Origin: Actinomycetota bacterium
GTDB lineage: Bacteria; Actinomycetota; Thermoleophilia; Gaiellales; Gaiellaceae
DNA: 6,614 nucleotides
Assembly: GCA_013813345.1 (NCBI GenBank)
Contig: JACCRW010000266.1
Span: forward strand, 1 to 6,614
Reading direction: 5' to 3'
The notes under the pieces were generated by a model, which was not told the DNA's origin, ran no database searches, and was given only the letters and a program-made list of their open reading frames with translations. Shown piece by piece: positions 1 through 6,010 of this stretch (position 1 is its first letter; each line of letters starts with the position of its first letter). The position numbers were made by a program, and so were the translations under genes.

Positions 1-140
1 CCCGCGAGCTGGGCAGCCGGGGGCTCCCCGAGCTTGCAGATCGGGCGAGAGCCCTCGCCTGGGCGTCCGGCACCGCCGATCCCGACGCCATCGACGACCT
101 CGCGCGCGACGCCCGCTCCGCGAACGGAGGCTCTGCGTGA
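1..140 (+). CDS. C-terminal tail of an unidentified protein, first gene of the VWA operon in view (5' partial)
   Basis: An open frame enters the window with codons beginning at base 3 and ends at a TGA at 138-140. It gives about 45 residues, hydrophilic and predicted helical, with an Ala/Arg/Asp-rich end (motif RARALAWASG, then DPDAIDDLARDAR). The stop overlaps the GTG start of the following VWA gene in a GTGA arrangement, which points to translational coupling and a shared operon. In MoxR/VWA operons the genes upstream of the VWA pair are usually a MoxR AAA ATPase, a DUF58 protein, or a transglutaminase or DUF4129-like membrane protein. This fragment is too short to choose among these and I do not name it. 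Confidence 0.6.
   Translation, partial: RELGSRGLPELADRARALAWASGTADPDAIDDLARDARSANGGSA
126..130 (+). promoter_or_regulatory. Shine-Dalgarno sequence fixing the VWA gene start
   Basis: GGAGG lies 6 bases before the GTG at 137, inside the coding end of the upstream gene. This is the strongest ribosome binding site of the VWA operon portion in view and decides the start of the 294-residue protein. It also lets ribosomes reload at the GTGA overlap. Confidence 0.7.
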
Positions 141-1021
141 GCGGCGTCCGCCGATCCGGGCTGCCGACGTCGGCTGTCCGCGAGCTCGAGCAGACCGCGA
201 GGCGCACGCTCGTCCGGCACGTCGGGCTCGCGCTCTGCGCCGTGGCTGTGCTCGCCGCCGCCTTGCTGCTCTCGACTCGCCTCGGCGCCAGGCCCACGAG
301 CTACTTCGCGTCGGGCGGGGGAGGCGTGATCGTGCTCGACCTCTCGACGAGCGTCGAGCCGGCGAAGTACCGGCGCATCCAGCGAGTGCTGCGCTCGCTG
401 GCGCAGACGTCGACGCGCGTCGGCCTCGTCGTCTTCTCGGACGACGCGTACGAGATGCTCACGCCGGGCACGCGCGGCGATGAGCTGCGTCCCCTACTGC
501 CCTTCTTCGAGCCCCCACCGGCGGCGCCCATCGTCAGGCGCTCGGGCCGTTCCGGGCGCTCACGAGGGGGCTCCCAGGAACTCCCCTCGTTCGGCCGTGC
601 GAGCCCGTGGACCGGGACGTTCCGCGGGGGGACGAAGATCTCCGCAGGGCTCGGCGAGGCGCGGCGCGTGATCGAGCGCGATGGGATCCAGCCGTCCGTG
701 CTACTGATCAGCGACCTGGACGACTCGGCGCTGGATACGGAGCGGCTGACGCAGGAGCTGATCCGCTACGAGGCCGACGGGATCGACCTCCGAGTCGTGC
801 CGCTGTTCGCCTTCAACGAGGATCGGGACCTCTTCGAGCAGCTCCTCGGAGAAGAGGCGTTCGTGCAGAATCGCGAGTTGCTCGGCAACAGCGCGATCGA
901 GGAGCGTCAGACGCTGGTCGGCTCGTTCCCGTCTGCGCTGGTGGTCGCGGCGGCCGCCCTCCTGGCGCTTCTCGCACTCAACGAACGGCTCTGCGGCCGC
1001 GTCTCCTGGCGGCGTGCGTGA
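137..1021 (+). CDS. Membrane-anchored VWA-domain protein with intact MIDAS
   Basis: This is a 294-residue protein with a von Willebrand factor A domain between two membrane segments. A basic N-terminus (residues 1-28) precedes a hydrophobic helix at about 29-48. The VWA domain runs from about 63 to 225, and a second hydrophobic helix lies at about 264-281 before a basic tail. The metal-ion-dependent adhesion site is complete: D68-x-S70-x-S72 (DLSTS), T166 in GGTKIS and D193 in ISDLDD. Positive charges flanking both helices place the ends in the cytoplasm and the VWA domain outside. Residues 126-164, between the first MIDAS motif and T166, form a Pro/Ser/Gly/Arg-rich low-complexity stretch that lengthens a surface loop. 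The start is GTG with GGAGG 6 bases upstream; the stop overlaps the next start (GTGA). VWA proteins bind protein partners through the bound divalent metal, and in MoxR-linked operons they are thought to help assemble or mature complexes. The substrate here is unknown. It resembles BatA/BatB-type proteins but cannot be called one from sequence alone. Confidence 0.85.
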   Translation: MSGVRRSGLPTSAVRELEQTARRTLVRHVGLALCAVAVLAAALLLSTRLGARPTSYFASGGGGVIVLDLSTSVEPAKYRRIQRVLRSLAQTSTRVGLVVFSDDAYEMLTPGTRGDELRPLLPFFEPPPAAPIVRRSGRSGRSRGGSQELPSFGRASPWTGTFRGGTKISAGLGEARRVIERDGIQPSVLLISDLDDSALDTERLTQELIRYEADGIDLRVVPLFAFNEDRDLFEQLLGEEAFVQNRELLGNSAIEERQTLVGSFPSALVVAAAALLALLALNERLCGRVSWRRA

Positions 1022-1638
1022 GGGCCTCGCGGATCGCCGGACCGCTTGCCGTCGCGCTCGCCTTCGCGCTCGCGGCGCTGCTCGCCCTGCTCGCCGCCGA
1101 CGTGATGCGCTCGCAGCAGGCGCTCGAGCGCGGGGACGCTCGCTTCGCCGGGGCCGCTGGGACATCGGGCATGTGGACCGCCGAGACGGTGCTTCCGGCC
1201 GGCGCCAGTCGCTCGCTGCTCGATGTCGCGGACGACCTCGAGTTCCGTGCGGCGGTGCAGCGGTTCCGGCTCGCAAGGCCGCGAGAGGAGGTCACGCAGT
1301 TCTCCCAGCTCGCCGTGAGAAGCGGGGCCGAGCGCGTGCTCGCGCGCGCCGCCGGGAACGCCGACCGGCGCCGGGGATCGGTGCTCTCAAACCTGCGTGG
1401 CGCGCTCGCGCTCGAGGAGGCACGGCTCGGGACTGGTCCGGGACCGCCGCTCCGACGGGCCGCGGGTCACTTCCGCCGAGCGGTGGAGCTCGATCCGGCG
1501 AACGACGACGCCCGGTTCAACCTCGAGCTCGCGCTCCGGCTCCTCTCGAGCGCCGCGAGCAGCTCGGCCGGCAGCGGCGAGCGCGTGGCCACCCCCGCCT
1601 CGGGCGCCGGCGCCGCGTCGTCCGGCGGCGGTTACTAG
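1018..1638 (+). CDS. Membrane-anchored TPR protein of the VWA operon
   Basis: This is a 206-residue protein starting at the GTG that overlaps the preceding TGA. The overlap and the hydrophobic N-terminus favour this start over in-frame sequence further upstream, which lies inside the VWA gene. Residues 1-6 are basic and an Ala/Leu-rich helix at about 8-27 is a signal anchor, putting the rest outside the cytoplasm. Residues about 72-130 are predicted helical. Residues 145-177 form a tetratricopeptide-like unit (LRRAAGHFRRAVELDP, then NDDARFNLELALRLL) with the usual Ala/Pro positions. The C-terminus (about 178-206) is a Ser/Gly/Ala-rich tail ending GGGY. TPR proteins are protein-interaction scaffolds. 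BatB/BatC/BatE-type operons also pair TPR and VWA proteins, so this is probably the scaffold partner of its two VWA neighbours. No Shine-Dalgarno is evident, so translation probably depends on coupling. Confidence 0.8.
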   Translation: MRASRIAGPLAVALAFALAALLALLAADVMRSQQALERGDARFAGAAGTSGMWTAETVLPAGASRSLLDVADDLEFRAAVQRFRLARPREEVTQFSQLAVRSGAERVLARAAGNADRRRGSVLSNLRGALALEEARLGTGPGPPLRRAAGHFRRAVELDPANDDARFNLELALRLLSSAASSSAGSGERVATPASGAGAASSGGGY

Positions 1639-1651
1639 ACAAGATCGCGCG

Positions 1652-2611
1652 GTGGGCGTCTCCTTCCTGACGCCGTGGGCCGCCGCGGTCGGCGTGCTCG
1701 CGCTGCTCGGCGTCGGGGCCCTCGTCGGCTCCGAGCGGCGGTCGCGCCGGCTCTGTGCCGTGCTGGGGCTGGAGCCGCGGCCTGCGGGCACATTGGGGCT
1801 CGAGGCGGGCGCGTTCGTCGCAATGGGCCTGCTGCTCGGCCTCGCGGCGGCGCAGCCGGTGGTCTCCAGGGTGCAGGCGACCGACGGCCGGACCGATGTC
1901 GAGGCGATCGCCGTCTTCGACATCTCGCGGTCGATGCTCGCGCGGCCCTCGCGCTCGGCGCCGGCGCGGATCGACCGCGCGCGCTCGCTTGCCAAGGAGC
2001 TGCGCTTCGGGCTCGTCGAGGTGCCCACCGGCGTCACGTCGCTGACCGACCGCTTGCTGCCGCACCTCTTCCCGACCCTGAGCGCGACCGCGTTTACCGC
2101 GATCGTCGACAGGGCGGTGGAGATCGATCGGCCGCCACCGGAGCGACGCGCCAACCGAGCCACGGCGCTCGCGGCGCTCGGCGACCTCGGCCGGCAGAAC
2201 TTCTTCGGCGCGAGCGCACGCGTTCGTGTCGCCGTCGTCCTCACCGACGGCGAGAGCGTGCCCTTCAACCTCGGTGAGCTCCGATCGCTGCTCCTGCGAG
2301 GACGCGTCGCCACGTACTTCGTCCACGTCTGGCACCCGGAGGATCGCGTGTACGGGCCGAGAGGCGAGCGGGAGAGCTACCGGCCGGATCCGGGAAGCCG
2401 CGTCGTCCTCGAGCGGGTCGCCCGTGAGACCGGCGGCGGGGTCTTCAGTGAGCGCGAGCTCCCCGCCGCGCTTGCGGCCGTTCGGCGCAGGCTCGGCGAG
2501 GGCGCCGTCGCCTCCAGGGGGCGCGAACTCAGGGCCGTCGCGCTCGCGCCCTACACCGTCGCGGCAGCGGTGCTGCCGCTCGGGCTCATCCTGCTGCGGC
2601 GCAACTTCTAG
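1652..2611 (+). CDS. BatA-like VWA-domain membrane protein with intact MIDAS
   Basis: This is a 319-residue protein with the BatA/BatB-like plan of two N-terminal helices (about 8-25 and 50-67), a VWA domain (about 84-280) and a C-terminal helix (about 299-315). The N-terminal MGVSFLTPWA matches the FLTP-type start common in this family and supports the GTG at 1652, although the frame stays open further upstream and no clear Shine-Dalgarno is present. MIDAS residues are present: D90-x-S92-x-S94 followed by M95 (DISRSM), T171 in NRATAL, and D199 in LTDGES. The loop between helices 1 and 2 is basic (ERRSRR) and so cytoplasmic, placing the VWA domain outside with a short cytoplasmic RRNF end. 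The gene follows the TPR stop by 13 bases. It differs clearly from the first VWA protein, so the two are not a recent duplication and may form a heteromeric pair. Confidence 0.85.
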   Translation: MGVSFLTPWAAAVGVLALLGVGALVGSERRSRRLCAVLGLEPRPAGTLGLEAGAFVAMGLLLGLAAAQPVVSRVQATDGRTDVEAIAVFDISRSMLARPSRSAPARIDRARSLAKELRFGLVEVPTGVTSLTDRLLPHLFPTLSATAFTAIVDRAVEIDRPPPERRANRATALAALGDLGRQNFFGASARVRVAVVLTDGESVPFNLGELRSLLLRGRVATYFVHVWHPEDRVYGPRGERESYRPDPGSRVVLERVARETGGGVFSERELPAALAAVRRRLGEGAVASRGRELRAVALAPYTVAAAVLPLGLILLRRNF

Positions 2612-2625
2612 CGGCGCCGCTCGTC

Positions 2626-2631
2626 TACTCT
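2626..2631 (+). promoter_or_regulatory. Possible -10 element for a leaderless transcript
   Basis: TACTCT fits the TAnnnT pattern and ends 6 bases before the second of two adjacent ATG codons (A at 2638). With usual spacing, transcription would begin at or next to that ATG, giving an mRNA without a 5' leader. No Shine-Dalgarno precedes the gene, which is consistent. I see no convincing -35, and short matches occur by chance, so support is moderate at best. Confidence 0.35.
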
Positions 2632-2637
2632 TTGATG

Positions 2638-3210
2638 ATGCGCAAGCTCTTGGGAAACGCGTGGGTGGTGCGAGGGTTCAGCGCGGTCTCGGCTGCGCTC
2701 CTCGTGATCGGCGCCTTCACCTTCATCCAGTCGCGAGAGGATCCCTCGCCGCGGACGAACACGACGACCTACGGGCGCGACTACGAGCTCCCGATCACGA
2801 CGCCGAAGTACACCGCCGCAGATCTGCCGAAGAACGTGCGTCGGGTCGCGGGTGAGTTCATTCTCGCCGCAGCGGGAAGGGAGGATCTCGCGAAGGCGTG
2901 GAAGCTCACGCATCCCGAGCTCCGGGTCCAGTGCGGCTGCTCGTACAAGCACTGGCTCACAGGCGATATCCCGGTTCAGTACTACCCGCCGAACGACATC
3001 CAGACTGCGAGCTTCGATGTCGACGAGCTGACGCCGAACGAGATCTTCCTGCGGGTGCTGCTCGTGCCGAAGAAGGGGTCGACGGTGAAGCCGCAGGTCT
3101 TCGACATGGGAGTGAAGGTCAGCGGCTCGGGCAAGCAGAAGGCCTGGCTCGTGAACTACTGGGCCCCGCGCTCCTCGATCCCGGTGCCGGCCGCGATCGA
3201 CGGCGGCTGA
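2638..3210 (+). CDS. Uncharacterised membrane-anchored protein, possible NTF2-like domain
   Basis: This is a 190-residue protein from the ATG at 2638; an adjacent ATG at 2635 and a TTG at 2632 are alternatives adding one or two residues. Residues 1-12 carry basic residues, and a helix at about 12-31 is a likely signal anchor. A Thr-rich linker follows (about 39-58), then a soluble domain of about 125 residues outside the cytoplasm. This begins with a helical part (NVRRVAGEFILAA, then EDLAKAWKLTHPEL), followed by CGC at 99-101 and the motif HWLTGDIPVQYYP (about 105-117). The remainder is predicted beta strand, ending in KQKAWLVNYWAPRSS. A helix-rich start followed by strands, with the WLTGDIPV signature, suggests a cone-shaped NTF2/SnoaL-like fold; I recall similar hypothetical proteins in Thermoleophilia but cannot verify this. 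No catalytic motif is visible and function is unknown. It lies 26 bases after the second VWA gene and may be transcribed separately. Confidence 0.75.
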   Translation: MRKLLGNAWVVRGFSAVSAALLVIGAFTFIQSREDPSPRTNTTTYGRDYELPITTPKYTAADLPKNVRRVAGEFILAAAGREDLAKAWKLTHPELRVQCGCSYKHWLTGDIPVQYYPPNDIQTASFDVDELTPNEIFLRVLLVPKKGSTVKPQVFDMGVKVSGSGKQKAWLVNYWAPRSSIPVPAAIDGG

Positions 3211-3267
3211 TCGTCCCGTGCTCGTCGCGCCGAGCCCGATAACCGCACACGTCTGACGCCTCGACCA

Positions 3268-3286
3268 CGACGCCAGGCTGGCGTCG
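3268..3286. terminator. Perfect 19-base inverted repeat, candidate terminator hairpin or operator
   Basis: CGACGCCAG and CTGGCGTCG are exact reverse complements around a single central G, so as RNA this forms an 8-bp stem with a 3-base loop. It lies 58 bases after the stop of the anchored-protein gene and about 57 bases before the -10 of the putative atpD promoter. No T-run follows on either strand, so it is not a classical intrinsic terminator; U-tract-less hairpins have been proposed as terminators in high-GC actinobacteria. Its symmetry would equally suit a dimeric regulator upstream of the atpD promoter. Confidence 0.4.
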
Positions 3287-3320
3287 GCGCTCGAACGGGG
3301 ACGCGGCCGCCGGTCGGCGG

Positions 3321-3348
3321 TTCGCCGCGGAAGGCCCTTCGCTAGAAT
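3321..3348 (+). promoter_or_regulatory. Probable promoter of the atpD-atpC-reductase unit
   Basis: TAGAAT at 3343-3348 matches 5 of 6 bases of the TATAAT -10 consensus in otherwise GC-rich DNA. Sixteen bases upstream, TTCGCC (3321-3326) is a weak -35, matching 3 of 6 bases of TTGACA. Transcription would begin near 3355 and give a leader of about 60 bases to the atpD ATG. A small GCGG-TTCG-CCGC hairpin (3317-3328) overlaps the -35. The gap of 203 bases after the previous gene supports an independent promoter here. Confidence 0.45.
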
Positions 3349-3404
3349 CCGAGCGCTTCTGCGGCTCCCTCGCGCCGCGCCTCCCACCACCGAGATCTCT
3401 CTCC

Positions 3405-3409
3405 AGGAG
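3405..3409 (+). promoter_or_regulatory. atpD Shine-Dalgarno sequence
   Basis: AGGAG ends 4 bases before the ATG at 3414. The spacing is slightly tight but this is a clear ribosome binding site and it fixes the start. Confidence 0.7.
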
Positions 3410-3413
3410 CCAC

Positions 3414-4844
3414 ATGTCTGAGCACGCACAGGGAACCCCCGGCAAAGTCGTCGAGATCAAGGGCGTCGTCATCGACGCCGTCTTCACAGACGGCCTGCCG
3501 GCGATCTACAATGCGCTCTCGATCGCGATGCCCGGTGTGGGCGGCGCAGAGGGCACGACCCTGATCGCGGAGGTGCAGCAGCACCTCGGCGACGATCGCG
3601 TCCGCGCGGTCGCGATGGACACGACCGACGGCCTCGCGCGCGGCGTCGACGTCATCGATACCGGTCGGCCGATCTCCGTCCCGGTCGGCGACGCGACCCT
3701 CGGCCGGATCTGGAACGTGATCGGCGAGCCGGTCGATAACAAGCCGCCGGCCGGTGACGACGTCGAGCGGTGGTCGATCCACCGCGACCCACCTGCCTTC
3801 CGCGACCTCTCGCCGAAAGTGGAGATCTTCGAGACGGGGATCAAGGTGATCGACCTGATCGCCCCGTACATCAAGGGCGGCAAGATCGGGCTCTTCGGCG
3901 GCGCCGGCGTCGGCAAGACGGTGCTGATCCAGGAGCTGATCCACAACGTCGCGCGCGAGCACAGCGGTGTCTCCGTCTTCGCCGGCGTCGGCGAGCGCAC
4001 GCGCGAGGGCAACGACCTACTGCTCGAGATGACCGAGTCCGAGGTGATCGACAAGGTCGCGCTCGTCTACGGGCAGATGAACGAGCCGCCAGGCGCCCGC
4101 CTGCGCGTCGGACTCTCCGGACTGACGATGGCGGAGTACTTCCGCGACCAGGGCCAGGACACGCTGCTCTTCATCGACAACATCTTCCGCTTCGTCCAGG
4201 CGGGCTCGGAGGTCTCCGCGCTCCTTGGCCGGATGCCGAGCGCAGTCGGTTACCAGCCGACGCTTGCGACCGAGATGGGTCAGCTTCAAGAGCGGATCAC
4301 CTCGACGACGACCGGCTCGGTCACGTCGATCCAGGCGATCTACGTCCCAGCCGACGACCTCACCGACCCGGCGCCGGCGAACGTGTTCGCTCACCTCGAC
4401 GCGACGACGACGCTTTCGCGGGCGATCGTCGAGCAGGGGATCTACCCGGCCGTCGATCCGCTCGACTCGACCTCCAGGGCGCTCCAGCCGGGAATCGTCG
4501 GCGAGGAGCACTACCAGGTCGCGAGCCAGGTGCAGCAGATCCTCCAACGCTACAAGGATCTCCAGGACATCATCGCGATCCTCGGCATGGACGAGCTCAC
4601 CGACGAGGACAAGGTAATCGTCTCGCGGGCCCGCAGAGTTCAGCGCTTCCTCTCTCAGCCGAACTTCGTCGCCGAGCAGTTCACCGGCACCCCGGGCCAG
4701 TACGTCAAGCTCGAGGACACGATCGCCGGTTTCCGAGAGATCATCGAGGGCAAGCACGACGAGCTGCCCGAGTCGGCCTTCTACATGGTCGGCACGATCG
4801 AGGGCGCCGTCGAGAAGGCCGGCAGCGCCGCGGCCGCGGCGTAG
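3414..4844 (+). CDS. atpD: F1Fo ATP synthase subunit beta
   Basis: This is a complete 476-residue catalytic beta subunit of F-type ATP synthase, of normal family length. It makes ATP from ADP and phosphate at the cytoplasmic face of the membrane, driven by rotation of the gamma subunit. The N-terminal beta-barrel runs to about residue 87. The nucleotide-binding domain carries the Walker A motif GGAGVGKT (162-169, K168), the catalytic glutamate region GERTREGND (193-201, E194) and Walker B LLFID (251-255, D255). It also has the DDLTDPAPA segment (314-322) and the family signature PAVDPLDSTS (345-354). The C-terminal helical domain has DELTDED (393-399), equivalent to the DELSEED lever that contacts gamma. 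All key residues look intact. The C-terminus ends in an Ala run. The gene follows its own probable promoter and is followed 9 bases later by atpC. The atpA and atpG genes, usually directly upstream, are absent from the 3.4 kb before it. Confidence 0.98.
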   Translation: MSEHAQGTPGKVVEIKGVVIDAVFTDGLPAIYNALSIAMPGVGGAEGTTLIAEVQQHLGDDRVRAVAMDTTDGLARGVDVIDTGRPISVPVGDATLGRIWNVIGEPVDNKPPAGDDVERWSIHRDPPAFRDLSPKVEIFETGIKVIDLIAPYIKGGKIGLFGGAGVGKTVLIQELIHNVAREHSGVSVFAGVGERTREGNDLLLEMTESEVIDKVALVYGQMNEPPGARLRVGLSGLTMAEYFRDQGQDTLLFIDNIFRFVQAGSEVSALLGRMPSAVGYQPTLATEMGQLQERITSTTTGSVTSIQAIYVPADDLTDPAPANVFAHLDATTTLSRAIVEQGIYPAVDPLDSTSRALQPGIVGEEHYQVASQVQQILQRYKDLQDIIAILGMDELTDEDKVIVSRARRVQRFLSQPNFVAEQFTGTPGQYVKLEDTIAGFREIIEGKHDELPESAFYMVGTIEGAVEKAGSAAAAA

Positions 4845-4853
4845 ACCAAGTCG

Positions 4854-5285
4854 ATGGCAGAGACGCACCCCAAGTTCGACGTCGCGATCGTCACGCCGGA
4901 GGGCGATGCTTTTCGCGGTGAGGCGGAGATGCTCGTCGTTCCCGGAGCCGCCGGCGATATCGGCGTGCTTGCCCGGCACGCGCCGCTCGTCGCGACCTTG
5001 CGCGCCGGCTCGACCCGCGTCTACCTCGATCGCGAAGCCGACAACGTGGTCGAGCTCGCGACCGGCCCAGGCTTCTTCAAGGTCGAGCTCGATCGCGCGA
5101 TCGCTCTCGTCGACGATGCCGTCGACGTGAAGGAGGTCGACGACACACGCGCTCGGGAGCAGCTCGAGTCTGCGAAGGCGGAGCTCGAGCGGATCGACGC
5201 GGGCGAGTCGACCGCGGACCGCTGGCAGCTCGAGCAGCGGATCAAGCACGCCGAGAACCAGCTCACCGTTTCCGGCCGGGGGTAG
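4854..5285 (+). CDS. atpC: F1Fo ATP synthase subunit epsilon
   Basis: This is a 143-residue epsilon subunit, which sits on gamma in the central stalk and limits ATP hydrolysis. Residues 7-92 form the N-terminal beta sandwich, beginning FDVAIVTPEGDAF and containing the family motif GDIGVLARHAPL (34-45) and GPGFFKV (71-77). Residues 95-138 form the C-terminal helical hairpin, rich in Ala, Glu and Arg, as in full-length bacterial epsilon; the inhibitory C-terminal domain is therefore present. The ATG lies 9 bases after the atpD stop with no strong Shine-Dalgarno, so it is probably translated by coupling. The stop lies 3 bases before the GTG of the next gene. Confidence 0.95.
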   Translation: MAETHPKFDVAIVTPEGDAFRGEAEMLVVPGAAGDIGVLARHAPLVATLRAGSTRVYLDREADNVVELATGPGFFKVELDRAIALVDDAVDVKEVDDTRAREQLESAKAELERIDAGESTADRWQLEQRIKHAENQLTVSGRG

Positions 5286-5288
5286 GCG

Positions 5289-5996
5289 GTGCGAGCGACC
5301 GTTGTCGAGAAGCGCGAGGTCGCGAAGGGCACGCTGTTCGTCGCGTTCGATCTTCAGGGAGCCGAGGTGGAGTTCCTACCGGGCCAGTACTTCTGGGTCG
5401 AGCTGCTGGACCCGCCCTACAACGATGAGAAAGGGCCGCGGCGACACATCTCGGTGTGCAGCTCGCCGACCGAGCACGGCGTGCTCTGTCTCTGTACGCG
5501 AGTTCGCGACAGTGCGTTCAAACGCTCGCTCGCGGAGCTCGAGGTCGGAGACGCGGTCGAGGTCGAGGAGCCGAAAGGCACGTTCCTCCTGCCCGAGGAC
5601 ACTGGCGCCAAGTACGTCTTCGTCGCGGGCGGGATCGGAATCACCGTCTTCCGGAGCATGCTCCGCTACATCCGCGACGAGGAGCTTCCGTACGAGGTTA
5701 CGCTCGTCTACTCGAATCGCGACCGAGAATCTGCCGCCTTCCTCGACGAGCTCGAGGTGCTCGAGCGGGAGGTGCCCGGCCTGAACCTCGTGCTGACGAT
5801 GACCGACGAGGACGGCTGGGAGAGTGAGAGCCGCCGAATCGACGCGGCAATGCTGCACGACCATCTCGGCGAGCTCGGCGCCTACCGCTATCTCGTCGCC
5901 GGCCCACCTGCGATGACCGACGCGGTCGTCGCTGCGCTCCACGGCGCAGAGGTCTCCGAGGACAGCGTGCTCGCGGACAAGTTCTCCGGCTACTGA
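5289..5996 (+). CDS. FAD/NAD(P)-binding oxidoreductase of the ferredoxin-NADP reductase type
   Basis: This is a 235-residue two-domain flavoprotein. Residues 1-102 form the FAD-binding barrel, with FLPGQYFWVEL (29-39), RHIS (52-55) at the flavin-contacting RxYS position and the GDAVEVEEPKGTF edge (88-99). Residues about 108-235 form the NAD(P)-binding domain, with GGIGIT (114-119) for the pyrophosphate and GPPAM (205-209). There is no 2Fe-2S domain, so it should exchange electrons with a separate ferredoxin or other carrier. The last residue is a tyrosine (KFSGY); in plant-type FNR a C-terminal tyrosine stacks on the flavin, and whether this one does is inference. The choice of NADH or NADPH cannot be read from the sequence. 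The GTG start lies 3 bases after the atpC stop, with a G-run (5278-5282) as a possible Shine-Dalgarno, so cotranscription with atpDC is likely. The gene ends with tandem stops TGA TAG. Confidence 0.9.
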   Translation: MRATVVEKREVAKGTLFVAFDLQGAEVEFLPGQYFWVELLDPPYNDEKGPRRHISVCSSPTEHGVLCLCTRVRDSAFKRSLAELEVGDAVEVEEPKGTFLLPEDTGAKYVFVAGGIGITVFRSMLRYIRDEELPYEVTLVYSNRDRESAAFLDELEVLEREVPGLNLVLTMTDEDGWESESRRIDAAMLHDHLGELGAYRYLVAGPPAMTDAVVAALHGAEVSEDSVLADKFSGY

Positions 5997-6010
5997 TAGC
6001 CTGGATCGAC

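Noticed and set aside
607..1017. Upstream in-frame extension of the TPR gene
   Set aside because: It overlaps the VWA coding sequence in another frame and gives an Arg/Ala-rich nonsense sequence. The GTG at 1018 with its GTGA overlap is the natural start.
1397..1651. Upstream in-frame extension of the second VWA gene
   Set aside because: It overlaps the TPR gene and translates to a low-complexity Arg/Ala/Pro sequence. The family-like FLTP start follows the GTG at 1652.
2611..2620. Ten-base palindrome GCGGCGCCGC right after the second VWA gene
   Set aside because: It has no loop and no T-run, and short self-complementary GC strings are expected by chance in this DNA.
2608..3429. A 273-codon - strand open frame opposite the anchored-protein gene
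   Set aside because: It is an antisense shadow with Arg-rich, domain-free translation. The + strand frame has a signal anchor and coherent motifs.
4017..5249. A 410-codon open frame on the - strand opposite atpD and atpC
   Set aside because: It lies fully antisense to two certain genes. Its composition (long runs of Arg, Asp, Leu, Val) is the reverse-complement shadow of GC-rich codons, and it has no recognisable domain.
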